The notes beneath the pieces were generated by a model. That model did not search any database. It saw only the letters and a program-made list of their open reading frames with translations, and was not told the DNA's origin. Positions 50,709 to 59,462 of a stretch of DNA of 64,000 nt are shown here, one piece after another (the stretch's first letter is position 1; each line of letters begins with the position of its first letter). Source of the DNA: Melioribacteraceae bacterium. Lineage in GTDB: Bacteria; Bacteroidota; Ignavibacteria; Ignavibacteriales; Melioribacteraceae. Location of the stretch: NCBI GenBank assembly GCA_035362835.1, contig DAOSDY010000002.1, forward strand, positions 627,692-691,691, given 5' to 3'. Both the position numbers and the translations under genes were made by a program.

Positions 50709-52409
50709 TTACTCTCCCGAAGCTTTTCCAAATGCGCGCGGATCCGAGGCGCCGTAAAAAGTATTTTTATCAGCATCGATAATTATCCCCTCCATCCTGC
50801 CTAATGATTTCAACGTTCCAAATTTATGACCTTTAACAGTCAATATCTCCTTAACTTCTTCCGAAATACTTCCCTTTTCATAATAGATTTCATCAGGAAG
50901 CCATTGATGATGAATACGGGGACTTTCGATAGCTTCGTAAATATTCATTTTAAAATCGATTACGTTTATAATTACCTGAAGAACCTGCGTAATAATTGTA
51001 GAACCGCCGGGTGAACCGATTACCATAAACGGCTTACCTTCTTTCAGTACAATCGTAGGCGTCATAGAGCTTAACATTCGTTTACGAGGCTGTATCGAAT
51101 TGGCATAGCTCCCAATAAGACCGTATTGATTAGGTGCTCCGGGTTTGCTGCTAAAATCATCCATCTCATTATTTAGAAGGAATCCGAGTCCGTCTACAAC
51201 CATTCTGTTTCCATATGCGCTGTTCAGCGTGTAGGTGGTGCTGACCGCATTTCCGTATTTATCGGCAACTGAATAATGGGTTGTCTCTTCACTCTCATGG
51301 TATTTTAACTTAGAAGGAGCTATCAATTCGGACGGTAAAGCATTCTCCAAAATTGAATTAGCGATATTAGCTCCGTACTTTTTAGATGTAAGGAATTCTA
51401 CAGGAACCGGATAGAAATCCGGGTCTCCTAAATGAACTGAGCGGTCGGCATAGACTCTTTTCAGTGTTTCTGTCAGCAGGTGATAGTAACGGCCGCTTTG
51501 AAAAGTCAGTGAATCGAGACTAAAGTTTTCCAGAGTATTCAAGGATTGAATAAGGCATACTCCTCCGGATGATGGAGGGCCCATAGAAATGATTTTGTGT
51601 CCCCTGTAAGTTCCGGCAACAGGTTCACGCTCAATTGTTCTGTATATTTCAAAATCCTTTAATGTAAAGATTCCGCCGTATTTATCTGATTCCTCAATGA
51701 ACTTAGCTGCAATTTCTTTTTTATAAAATCCTTCTATTCCGTTTTCTTTTATATAGTTAAGTGTTTTAGCTAAATCCTTTTGGACAAACAGATCACCCTC
51801 TGAGTATTTATTCCCCTCCTTTGTAAATATCTTTGCGGAGGGTTCATAATTTAGATATTCATCATGATAATAATTGATCGACTCAGCCATATCCTTCGTT
51901 AAAACAAAACCTTTTTCAGCCAGATCTATTGCAGGTTGAATTACCTCGGCAAGCGTCATGGTCCCGTATTTTTCCAGCGCTGTTATAAATCCGTGGACTG
52001 TTCCGGGGACACCGGCAGATCTCCAGCCGAGCTGACTATTCTTTGGATCGTAATTGCCGGCACTGTCCAGGTACATCGTTTCGAAAGCAGCAAGCGGAGC
52101 AGTCTCCCGGAAATCCAATGTTGTACTCTTCCCGCCGGCAGTATGAATAACCATAAACCCGCCCCCGCCGATATTCCCCGCGGTTGGGTAAGTAACAGCC
52201 ATAGCAAAACCGGCGGCCACTGCCGCGTCGATCGCATTTCCGCCTCTGTTTAATATCATTGCGCCTACATCGGTTGCCGGCGGACTTGCGGTAACAACCA
52301 TTCCGTTTTTTGAGACAGCGGGTTTACCTTCCGCCAGAAGAAGATAAGATGAAATGAAGAATAGTAGAGTTGTAATCAGGATTTTAGAAGAGATCGATAT
52401 TCGCATCAA
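50709..52409 (-). CDS. ggt: Gamma-glutamyltransferase (self-processing)
   Basis: Exported Ntn-hydrolase acting on glutathione-like gamma-glutamyl compounds. Signal peptide (about 8-27), LDFRETAP (substrate Arg), and the processing site before Thr in EETTHYSVADKYGNAVSTTYTLN, where autocleavage would free the small subunit. GSPGGSTI and GFLLNNEMDDFS are further conserved regions. 566 aa. The first ATG overlaps the MCE gene by 26 bases. Confidence 0.94.
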   Translation of the reverse strand: MMRISISSKILITTLLFFISSYLLLAEGKPAVSKNGMVVTASPPATDVGAMILNRGGNAIDAAVAAGFAMAVTYPTAGNIGGGGFMVIHTAGGKSTTLDFRETAPLAAFETMYLDSAGNYDPKNSQLGWRSAGVPGTVHGFITALEKYGTMTLAEVIQPAIDLAEKGFVLTKDMAESINYYHDEYLNYEPSAKIFTKEGNKYSEGDLFVQKDLAKTLNYIKENGIEGFYKKEIAAKFIEESDKYGGIFTLKDFEIYRTIEREPVAGTYRGHKIISMGPPSSGGVCLIQSLNTLENFSLDSLTFQSGRYYHLLTETLKRVYADRSVHLGDPDFYPVPVEFLTSKKYGANIANSILENALPSELIAPSKLKYHESEETTHYSVADKYGNAVSTTYTLNSAYGNRMVVDGLGFLLNNEMDDFSSKPGAPNQYGLIGSYANSIQPRKRMLSSMTPTIVLKEGKPFMVIGSPGGSTIITQVLQVIINVIDFKMNIYEAIESPRIHHQWLPDEIYYEKGSISEEVKEILTVKGHKFGTLKSLGRMEGIIIDADKNTFYGASDPRAFGKASGE

Positions 52410-53298
52410 CCTTTATTCCCTCTTTTTGAAGCTGCTCGAGAAGTAACCTTGTCAGCTCCTTCAGATTTGTTAGGGAGGATTTTAAGTCGTCTACCAGTGT
52501 AGTATCGTTTATCAGTCGGCCTATATTATTCCGGCTGCTGTTAGTTTCATCGATTAATTTATTTACTTTGGAAATAAGAATACGGGAATCATCGAGTGTA
52601 TTTTTAAGTGATGAAATCGTGCTGCTTAGTGAATCCTTATTTGTTTCTATAAACTTATTCAGGGATTCTGTCAGTTCTATTCCGGAATTAAGGAGAGAAT
52701 TTATTTCGGACCGGTTTTCAGAGATCAGAATATTCAGATTCTCGGTTAGTTTTGTAAGGTTAGCCAGGGATAGTTTAAGGTCGTTGTTGAATTGTGAATC
52801 TGTAAGAGTTGTATTAAGGCTGGAAAGAGTGATTTTAACTTCTCTTATAACATCTACTAGATCCTTTTCAACCGAACCGAATACAGCCATTGCGGAGGCC
52901 ACATCCCCGAGGAATAGACCGTTTTGTATTAACGAAAGGTTAAGATCATTTTCCGAAGCTCCGGGATCCACTTCAACTTTCTTTCCGCCCATCAGGTCAA
53001 GCATCATAATGTGAAACTTTGCGTCCTCTTTCAACTCGATATCGGAATCAATATTTATTTTTACCAGAACATTATTCTTCTCAATCTTCATATCGTCTAC
53101 AAATCCTTTGCGTACTCCATTAATCGTAACAGGATCGCCTATTTCCAGTCCGGCGACAGAACTGAATTTAACCGTAAGCTCTTTTCTCTGCGCGTTAACG
53201 TTTATGTTTTTTGCCCAGCCGAAGACCCAGATTATTATAATTAATCCGAGCAAAACGGTAATGCCAACTCTAATTTCCGATTTCCGCTGATCCTTCAT
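52384..53298 (-). CDS. MlaD/MCE-family lipid-transport substrate-binding protein
   Basis: Inner-membrane-anchored MCE protein. N-terminal helix (9-28), MCE domain (about 37-115) with the VAGLEIGDPVTINGVRKGFV motif, and a long helical tail (140-300), as in MlaD/PqiB-like proteins that shuttle phospholipids. The usual MlaE permease and MlaF ATPase partners are not adjacent; they may lie elsewhere. 304 aa. Overlaps the preceding small gene by 29 bases and ggt by 26. Confidence 0.9.
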   Translation of the reverse strand: MKDQRKSEIRVGITVLLGLIIIIWVFGWAKNINVNAQRKELTVKFSSVAGLEIGDPVTINGVRKGFVDDMKIEKNNVLVKINIDSDIELKEDAKFHIMMLDLMGGKKVEVDPGASENDLNLSLIQNGLFLGDVASAMAVFGSVEKDLVDVIREVKITLSSLNTTLTDSQFNNDLKLSLANLTKLTENLNILISENRSEINSLLNSGIELTESLNKFIETNKDSLSSTISSLKNTLDDSRILISKVNKLIDETNSSRNNIGRLINDTTLVDDLKSSLTNLKELTRLLLEQLQKEGIKVDANIDLF

Positions 53299-53647
53299 TT
53301 CCTTTTACCATGTTTTTAAGAGCAATAAATTCAACAGAATCAATTCTGCCGTCGTGAATAAAATACCTTGTCTGATCAATCAGATCCCCGAACTTATTCA
53401 TACTTGTTTCAAAATTCCCTTTTTTAAAGAATCCGATATTATCATGGAGCAATGATTTTAACGAGTCCTGGTATACCGATTTTTCAAGGGAACTGATCTT
53501 TTCATCCATTTCTTTAAGGGCAACTTCAAATATTTTTTCCTTCCCGATTCCTGATATCTCCGGCCAGTATTGCCTGTAGAGGTAGAGTCCTACTCCTATG
53601 ATAATCGTAAAAAGAGTAATTCCGGTAAGAAAACAGCCTTTTTTCAT
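53270..53647 (-). CDS. Small membrane-anchored protein, unknown function
   Basis: 125 residues: one N-terminal hydrophobic helix (about 7-25), then a mostly helical, charged domain (DEKISSLEKSVYQDSL, GNFETSMNKFGDLIDQT). No family recognised. Overlaps the MCE gene by 29 bases and is 9 bases from the CNNM gene; its membrane anchor and position suggest, without proof, a partner in envelope transport. Confidence 0.7.
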   Translation of the reverse strand: MKKGCFLTGITLFTIIIGVGLYLYRQYWPEISGIGKEKIFEVALKEMDEKISSLEKSVYQDSLKSLLHDNIGFFKKGNFETSMNKFGDLIDQTRYFIHDGRIDSVEFIALKNMVKGNEGSAEIGN

Positions 53648-53656
53648 TAACCTATT

Positions 53657-54937
53657 CTAGGATGAAATTCTTTCTACAAGAACCTTGTTGATTCTTTTGT
53701 TGATTACTTCTTTGACGGTAAATTTATAGTTATTATAAGTAAAATGAAAACCTTGAGCCGGAATAATACCCGCATGATTGAAGATAAAACCGCCTACAGT
53801 ATCGTAGTCGTCGTTTTCTGAAGCTAAATCCTGCTCAAGCAGTTCGTTCAACTCAAATATTGATACTTTTCCGAGAACCATATAAGAGTTTTCGCTAAGC
53901 TTAATAATTTCCTTCTCTTCACGGTCGTACTCGTCACGGATATCGCCGACAATTTCTTCAATAACATCTTCAAGGGAAATTAAACCGGCAGTGCCGCCGT
54001 ATTCGTCAACTACTATCCCGAGGTGCATTTTTTTATCCTGGAAATCGTGAAGCAGGTCGTTAATCAATTTGGTTTCAGGTACGAACATTGCATCTCTCGC
54101 AATTTTCCGTAATGACAAAGTCTTCCTAAGTTCCGGGTTTCTTAGATAAGGAAGAAGGTCCTTAGCATAAATTATCCCTGCAATATTATCAAGGTTATTA
54201 TCGTACAGAGGAATACGGCTATGCCCTGAATCCGTTATAACATTCATCAGTTCCTCGAAACCGGTATCAATAGAAACAGCAACAATATCAACTCTCGGAG
54301 TCATAACCTCGCGGGCTGTTACATTCTTAAAATCGACAATACTCTGAATAATTTCATTCTCCCCTTCTTCGAACGTCCCTTTCTCGGCACCGAATTCAGC
54401 TAGCTCCGAAATTTCTGTTTCCTTAAGAGCCGTTTTAGTCTTATCGGATTTAATTCTGGAAGTAACAAAACGGAGGATGTCTGTTATGATTTTTGCTATC
54501 GGATAGAAAATTATACTTATCCAGTAAAGAGGGATTGCTACTAATTTTGCGAATTGCACCGGAAAACGGTTCGCCCATAACTTGGGTGTAATTTCACCAA
54601 TAAAAAGTATTATGGCGGTTAAAATTATTATCTGTAGAAAAAGAGCCACTTCCTTCGAAATATTAAGAGAAGCAGCCGCATCGAGCGCAATCAGGACTGC
54701 GATAATCGATGCAGAGATATTGACGATTGTATTGCCGAGGAGAATTGTTACAAGAAGACGCCTTGGATTTTCGAGCAGAACCTGAATATAGCTGCCAACA
54801 ATCCTGTGGGATTTCTTAAGTTCGCGAATCTTCTTTTTATCAAGTGAAAAGAGGGCTACCTCAGATCCCGAGAAGAAGGCTGAAAGTATTAATGAAATTA
54901 CAAGTAACGCTGATCTAACTATCCAGTCCGGGTCCAA
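53657..54937 (-). CDS. CNNM/CorC-family hemolysin-like membrane protein
   Basis: Divalent-metal (Mg/Co) efflux-type membrane protein. DUF21 transmembrane domain (about 5-180) with SGSEVALFSLDKKKIRELK, CBS pair (about 200-330; VMTPRVDIVAV, LHLGIVVDEYGGTAGLISLEDV), and C-terminal CorC_HlyC domain (about 345-425). 426 aa. Located between ssb and the small membrane protein. Confidence 0.93.
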   Translation of the reverse strand: MDPDWIVRSALLVISLILSAFFSGSEVALFSLDKKKIRELKKSHRIVGSYIQVLLENPRRLLVTILLGNTIVNISASIIAVLIALDAAASLNISKEVALFLQIIILTAIILFIGEITPKLWANRFPVQFAKLVAIPLYWISIIFYPIAKIITDILRFVTSRIKSDKTKTALKETEISELAEFGAEKGTFEEGENEIIQSIVDFKNVTAREVMTPRVDIVAVSIDTGFEELMNVITDSGHSRIPLYDNNLDNIAGIIYAKDLLPYLRNPELRKTLSLRKIARDAMFVPETKLINDLLHDFQDKKMHLGIVVDEYGGTAGLISLEDVIEEIVGDIRDEYDREEKEIIKLSENSYMVLGKVSIFELNELLEQDLASENDDYDTVGGFIFNHAGIIPAQGFHFTYNNYKFTVKEVINKRINKVLVERISS

Positions 54938-54968
54938 CTAAATGTTATCCTATCTTGTTCAACAAAAT

Positions 54969-55397
54969 TTAGAACGGAAGATCATCATCTTCATTCGGGG
55001 CAGAAGGAGCTGCGATATCGTACGAGCTTCTTTCGGATGCCTGTTCACCGTTCGATTCCCTTCCTTCCAGCGGAATCAGTTTTTCCGAGATAATTTCAGA
55101 AATATACTTCTTTACTCCGTCCTTATCGGTATAATCCCTTTTCGAAATTCTCCCCTCAACATAAAACTTTTTCCCTTTTTTAAGCGCTTCTTTGTAAAAA
55201 TCGGGAAGACTGTAGGCAACTACATTGTGCCATGTAGTCTCATTCACCCAATTGCCGTCCCGGCCTTTATATCCGCGCGAGGTTGCAATTGAGAATGTTG
55301 AAACAGACGTATTATTCGTCGTAAAACGATGCTCGGCATCATTACCCAGATTTCCTATAAGCATAACTTTATTTAGTGAGAATGCCAAATGATTCAC
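54969..55397 (-). CDS. ssb: Single-stranded DNA-binding protein
   Basis: OB-fold SSB: LNKVMLIGNLGNDAEHRFTT, ATSRGYKGRDGNWVNETTWHNVVAY, RKYVEGRISKRDYT-like region, and the conserved acidic C-terminal tail ending DDDLPF that recruits partner proteins. 142 aa. First gene of the ssb-CNNM-MCE-ggt-acpS run, with 141 bases upstream where its promoter should lie. Confidence 0.97.
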   Translation of the reverse strand: MNHLAFSLNKVMLIGNLGNDAEHRFTTNNTSVSTFSIATSRGYKGRDGNWVNETTWHNVVAYSLPDFYKEALKKGKKFYVEGRISKRDYTDKDGVKKYISEIISEKLIPLEGRESNGEQASERSSYDIAAPSAPNEDDDLPF

Positions 55398-55538
55398 CTT
55401 TTATTGTTTTTAATTGCCGGTTAAAGATTATAATTATTCGTTGAAATTGCAACAAATTATTTTCTTTACATTTTTAGATTATTGAACTAGTCACTTTTCA
55501 GCTTATTAAATGAACAAATCAATGATACAATTCTTTCT

Positions 55539-56012
55539 CTATTGTTCCGTCACAATGAATGCGTCTTTGAAAACGGGAATTTTCCAGATTGTATTCCTTA
55601 CACTTTCAGCCTCTACCCTTTCCTTAAACGGCGAAAGATGAACCGTGTAAAGTTTATTTGGACCTTTTTGTGTAAGATTCATAAGGAAAGAGATCTTAGA
55701 CTGGTTTTCGATTATAAACTGTTCAGCCCTCTCTCTTGTGGAAAAGGCGCCCAGCTGAATGATATATTTAACTTCAGCAGGTACTATTTCTTTTTCTGCA
55801 GGAATAACAGTCGTATCAACTATTGCCTTTGCAGTAGAATCTGACATAACTTTTTCAGCAGCTTCAGGTTCGGATTTAACCGTATCAATTTTTTCCACAT
55901 CATCAAAAACATAAAAATCCGGTTCCCTGTTTTCCTGCGTTGTTTCAGTTGATGCAGTACACCCGATTATTAAACTGAACAGTAGAATTAAAAGTGCTGA
56001 TCTTAATTCCAT
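55539..56012 (-). CDS. SPOR-domain lipoprotein
   Basis: Probable outer-membrane lipoprotein: a signal sequence with lipobox LIIGC (Cys18), a Glu/Thr/Val-rich linker (20-80), and a C-terminal SPOR domain (about 82-155; YIIQLGAFSTRERAEQFI, LYTVHLSPF). SPOR domains bind denuded septal peptidoglycan. 157 aa. Downstream of the FadL gene's terminator, so probably separately transcribed. Confidence 0.9.
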   Translation of the reverse strand: MELRSALLILLFSLIIGCTASTETTQENREPDFYVFDDVEKIDTVKSEPEAAEKVMSDSTAKAIVDTTVIPAEKEIVPAEVKYIIQLGAFSTRERAEQFIIENQSKISFLMNLTQKGPNKLYTVHLSPFKERVEAESVRNTIWKIPVFKDAFIVTEQ

Positions 56013-56071
56013 TCAAATCTCAAAATATTATTAGTGACAGGCTAAATTTAGTCAAATTATTTCAGAACTAT

Positions 56072-56107
56072 AAAAAAAATCCCGCCTCCCTTTTTCAGAC
56101 AGGCGGG
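56072..56107 (-). terminator. Rho-independent terminator after the FadL-type porin
   Basis: On the minus strand CCCGCCT pairs with AGGCGGG (56081-56087 and 56101-56107) around a 13-base loop, followed by a run of eight T (56072-56079). A strong G+C stem with perfect pairs, 20 bases past the porin stop. Confidence 0.9.
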
Positions 56108-56127
56108 AAAAATAAGGTATAGAGCTG

Positions 56128-57399
56128 TTATAAATTGAATCCCAGATTAAATCCGAACAGATTTGTTGAATTCTCATACTTTCCGTTAAACGGAATCTTT
56201 GAGTCGGCAACATCTTCAGTAAATGAGATATACTGATAAGCTGCGTCGAATCTGATATTCTTTGTAATCTGGTATCCGAAACCAACTGTAAATTCGTTAC
56301 GGTTTGAACCCGGTAATGACGGATCCATATAAGTTGTAGGAATCGGTGATCCGTCGTAAACATAACCGGCACGCAGTGCAAGGTCGCCTAAACGGTACTC
56401 GCCGCCTATTTTCAAGCCGAATGTGTTGTTCCATCTCTTAGGCGAAATAAGGTCGCCCCATACAGCTGTGTTTTTTTCGAAATCTGCTTCTAATTGATTG
56501 TAACTTTCCCAACCGACAAACATAAGGTCTGTATTAACTGTAATATCCTTTGTCGGATTGACAGAAACTCCAAATCTCATATCCCAGGGCATTGTAAGCT
56601 TAGATTGACCTCTTCCATCAGGGAATAAGTCAGCATGACCGATCGGGAAACCTGTAGGCTTTGCCGGTAGACCTGTAAAAGTAAGGTCGCCGGAGAAGTA
56701 TAATGTAGCTTCACTTCTGAAATTAAATCCGAAAGAAATCCAATCAAGCGGAGTAATAAGAACACCTAAGTTATAAGCAAGAGCAGGATCTCCGTTTGCT
56801 TCAAGATTAATTTTTACGTTAGATACAGCCGGTAAATTTACACCCGGTGCAAGCGGAATCGGCGGAATATCTGCTGCCTGAAGGAACTGAACTGAAGAAA
56901 CAATGTAGGAAATTCCGGCGCCGATTGAGAGGAAATCATTTACTTTGTATGCGATTGTGGGTGTGATATAGAAAGTTTTTAAATCTGTTTTTACTGCAAG
57001 TCTCTTGCCGATCCAGGTTTCGGGATATTCCGAACCTAATCCGTAAGGATTATTTACTCCTAATCCGATCGTAATTCCGTTATCAAGTGCGTATGCTGCG
57101 TAAAAATTTATAGGTGTAAATGTTTTTTCAACAGTGGATGTTGTAGTAGTTAACGGAGATGGCCCGGTAAAATCAACAGTCGGCATAATAAGGGTAGTAC
57201 CCATAACTAAATTGAAACCCTTGATATTTGACAAACCGGCAGGGTTGAAGTAGATAGCTGAAGCATCTGGTACCATTCCAACGAATGCGCTTCCCATTCC
57301 CATTGCTCTGGCATTTTGTGTACCGGTCTGGAATCCTCCTGCAAAAAGACTGGTAGAAACAAGTGAACATACTACAAGTACTTGTAATAATTTCTTCAC
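56128..57399 (-). CDS. OmpP1/FadL-family outer-membrane transport protein
   Basis: Outer-membrane beta-barrel of the FadL/OmpP1/TodX family, carrying hydrophobic compounds. Signal peptide (1-20), then N-terminal hatch NARAMGMGSAFVGMVPDASAIYFNPAGL (29-56 region), 14-strand barrel pattern with a final strand ending in F-N-L. 423 aa. Start GTG with AGGAGG 4 bases upstream. It is flanked by its own promoter-like region and terminator, so a single-gene unit. The substrate is unknown. Confidence 0.92.
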   Translation of the reverse strand: MKKLLQVLVVCSLVSTSLFAGGFQTGTQNARAMGMGSAFVGMVPDASAIYFNPAGLSNIKGFNLVMGTTLIMPTVDFTGPSPLTTTTSTVEKTFTPINFYAAYALDNGITIGLGVNNPYGLGSEYPETWIGKRLAVKTDLKTFYITPTIAYKVNDFLSIGAGISYIVSSVQFLQAADIPPIPLAPGVNLPAVSNVKINLEANGDPALAYNLGVLITPLDWISFGFNFRSEATLYFSGDLTFTGLPAKPTGFPIGHADLFPDGRGQSKLTMPWDMRFGVSVNPTKDITVNTDLMFVGWESYNQLEADFEKNTAVWGDLISPKRWNNTFGLKIGGEYRLGDLALRAGYVYDGSPIPTTYMDPSLPGSNRNEFTVGFGYQITKNIRFDAAYQYISFTEDVADSKIPFNGKYENSTNLFGFNLGFNL

Positions 57400-57431
57400 A
57401 CAACCTCCTATTATTGTTTGAAAATTCGTGG

Positions 57432-57462
57432 AAAATATAGCTATTTGTTTGTTAAAAGCAAA
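57432..57462 (-). promoter_or_regulatory. Promoter-like element before the FadL-type gene
   Basis: On the minus strand TTTGC (57458-57462) and TATATTTT (57432-57439) separated by about 19 bases, resembling the Bacteroidota TTTG/TAnnTTTG layout. No transcription start is known, and such AT-rich matches are easy to find by chance. Confidence 0.3.
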
Positions 57463-57471
57463 TAAGTTTTA

Positions 57472-57972
57472 TTATTCGATTGTCATGATAATCGCATCTT
57501 TTTCTACCGATTCCCCTTCCTTAACTAAGACCGATTTAACCGTACCGTCGGACAATGACCTGAGTTCGTTCTCCATCTTCATAGCTTCAAGTATTACGAG
57601 CGGTTCTCCGATCTTAACTGTATCTCCAACATTCTTTTTTATTTTGAGAACCAAACCGGGCATCGGCGCTTTAAAATCGGCTTTGTGCTGACCTTTCATT
57701 TTGTTACGCATAAGTTCTGTAGCATGTTCCTCAAGCTTCGTCCTCACAGTTGTATCGAAGTACCATCCTTCAAGTAATAATCCGAACCTTCCGTCATCAA
57801 GTTTTGTACATGCGATCTCATACGGTTTTTCGTCAATCTTAAGGAGAAATGCGCAATTATTTATTTGCGAAAGCTCAGCTGATACAATTCTGCCGTTAAT
57901 TTCAATTTTATCCACTGAAAGGACTTTAATAGTAATCTTCTTATTATTTAGAGTGACTACAAATTCATTCAT
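57472..57972 (-). CDS. Biotin carboxyl carrier protein with PCC/BT-like N-terminal region
   Basis: Carries covalently bound biotin for an acyl-CoA or pyruvate carboxylase. The C-terminal biotinyl domain (about 95-166) has PMPGLVLKIKKNVGDTV and the biotinylation site EAMKMENEL (Lys about 131). The N-terminal 95 residues resemble the connecting BT-type region of propionyl-/methylcrotonyl-type carboxylase alpha subunits rather than the Pro/Ala linker of AccB. Overlaps accC by 8 bases. 166 aa. Confidence 0.88.
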   Translation of the reverse strand: MNEFVVTLNNKKITIKVLSVDKIEINGRIVSAELSQINNCAFLLKIDEKPYEIACTKLDDGRFGLLLEGWYFDTTVRTKLEEHATELMRNKMKGQHKADFKAPMPGLVLKIKKNVGDTVKIGEPLVILEAMKMENELRSLSDGTVKSVLVKEGESVEKDAIIMTIE

Positions 57973-59461
57973 AAAGCTGTCCGGTCCATTTATTGGATGA
58001 GGGCAAGTCGTTCTTATTTGTAGTTACAGATGTGTTTTTGTTCTTTAATAGGACAGCCATTATAGAAGCTACTTCCTCGAATTCACCCGATGATTCATCT
58101 TTCCATTTATCCGGAACAAGAGGCATAAATTCATTTTCAATAAAATTAATATCGAATGTACCGTCAAGAAATGTCTTCTGTTTAAGAACCCAGTTGAATG
58201 CAGGTATATTTGTAATTACACCGCTAATCTGATATTCCTTAAGAGCCCTGTTCATTCTGGAGATTGCTTCCTCCCTTGTCCTGCCCCATGTGGTAACCTT
58301 GGATAGTAACGGGTCGTAAAAGATAGAAACATCACTCCGTAAATCAATCCCTCGATCGATGCGTGTACCGGGTCCAGATGTCAGACGGTGATGAATAATC
58401 TTGCCTGTAGAAGGGGCAAAATTGTTGTCAACATCCTCAGCATAAACACGGCATTCAATTGCGTGCCCGTTAATTTTCAGGTCATCCTGATCAATCTCAA
58501 GTTTATGTCCGGCAGCTACTTTAATCTGAAGTTTTACTAGGTCGATACCGGTTATCATTTCTGTTACAGGATGTTCGACCTGAAGGCGCGTATTCATTTC
58601 CAGAAAGTAGAAATTCTTCTCCTTATCCATAAGGAACTCAATGGTTCCGGCGTTGTAATAACCGCACGCTTTTGCGGCATTAACAGCCGCTGCTGTTATT
58701 TTAGAGCGGGTTACATCATCAACAAATATAGACGGCGCTTCTTCAATTACTTTCTGATGCCTTCTCTGAACCGAACATTCCCTCTCAAAAAGGTGAATAT
58801 AATTTCCGTGCTTGTCGCCAAATATCTGAACCTCAATATGCTTTGGATTCAAGATTAATTTCTCGATGTAGATTTCAGATTTGCCGAAAGCTTTAAGTGA
58901 TTCATTCTGCGCACGGTTAAACGACTCTTCAAATTCCTTATCGTTAAATACTTTTCTCATTCCTTTGCCGCCGCCGCCGGCTGCTGCTTTCAGCATTACC
59001 GGATAACCGATCTCACCGGCAACCCTTATCCCTTCTTCAAAGCTCTTAAGCGGTTCAGTTGTACCGGGAACGATAGGTACATTGTGGATTTTCATCAGAT
59101 GGCGCGCAGATGTCTTCTCACCCATCATCTCAACGGATTTTGAAGAAGGTCCTATAAATGTAATTCCTGCTTCTTCAACCATTCTTATGAATTGAGAATT
59201 TTCTGATAGGAATCCGTATCCCGGATGAATTGCTTCAACGCCGGTTTTTTTACAAAGTGCAATTATCTTTTCTTTGTTCAGATACGATTCATTTGCTGGC
59301 GGCGGACCAATTAGGTGTGCTTCATCGGAAACTCTTACATGAAGCGAGTTTCTATCGGCTTCGGAGTAGATTGCGACTGTTTTAATATTCAGCTCGCGGC
59401 ATGCTTTTATAACTCTTACCGCAATCTCTCCCCTGTTAGCAATCAGGATTTTCTTAAACAT
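57965..59461 (-). CDS. accC: Biotin carboxylase subunit
   Basis: ATP-grasp biotin carboxylase that carboxylates carrier-bound biotin. KILIANRGEIAVRVIKAC at the N terminus, KAAAGGGGKGMR (ATP lid), HIEVQIFGD, FLEMNTRLQVEHPVTEMITG. ATG 59461 gives MFKKILIANRGE, a normal start; a TTG 15 bases upstream overlaps mutS2. 498 aa, slightly longer than AccC alone. The pair with the PCC-like carrier suggests propionyl-CoA/pyruvate-type carboxylase; the carboxyltransferase is not in the window. Confidence 0.95.
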   Translation of the reverse strand: MFKKILIANRGEIAVRVIKACRELNIKTVAIYSEADRNSLHVRVSDEAHLIGPPPANESYLNKEKIIALCKKTGVEAIHPGYGFLSENSQFIRMVEEAGITFIGPSSKSVEMMGEKTSARHLMKIHNVPIVPGTTEPLKSFEEGIRVAGEIGYPVMLKAAAGGGGKGMRKVFNDKEFEESFNRAQNESLKAFGKSEIYIEKLILNPKHIEVQIFGDKHGNYIHLFERECSVQRRHQKVIEEAPSIFVDDVTRSKITAAAVNAAKACGYYNAGTIEFLMDKEKNFYFLEMNTRLQVEHPVTEMITGIDLVKLQIKVAAGHKLEIDQDDLKINGHAIECRVYAEDVDNNFAPSTGKIIHHRLTSGPGTRIDRGIDLRSDVSIFYDPLLSKVTTWGRTREEAISRMNRALKEYQISGVITNIPAFNWVLKQKTFLDGTFDINFIENEFMPLVPDKWKDESSGEFEEVASIMAVLLKNKNTSVTTNKNDLPSSNKWTGQLYE

Positions 59462-59462
59462 A

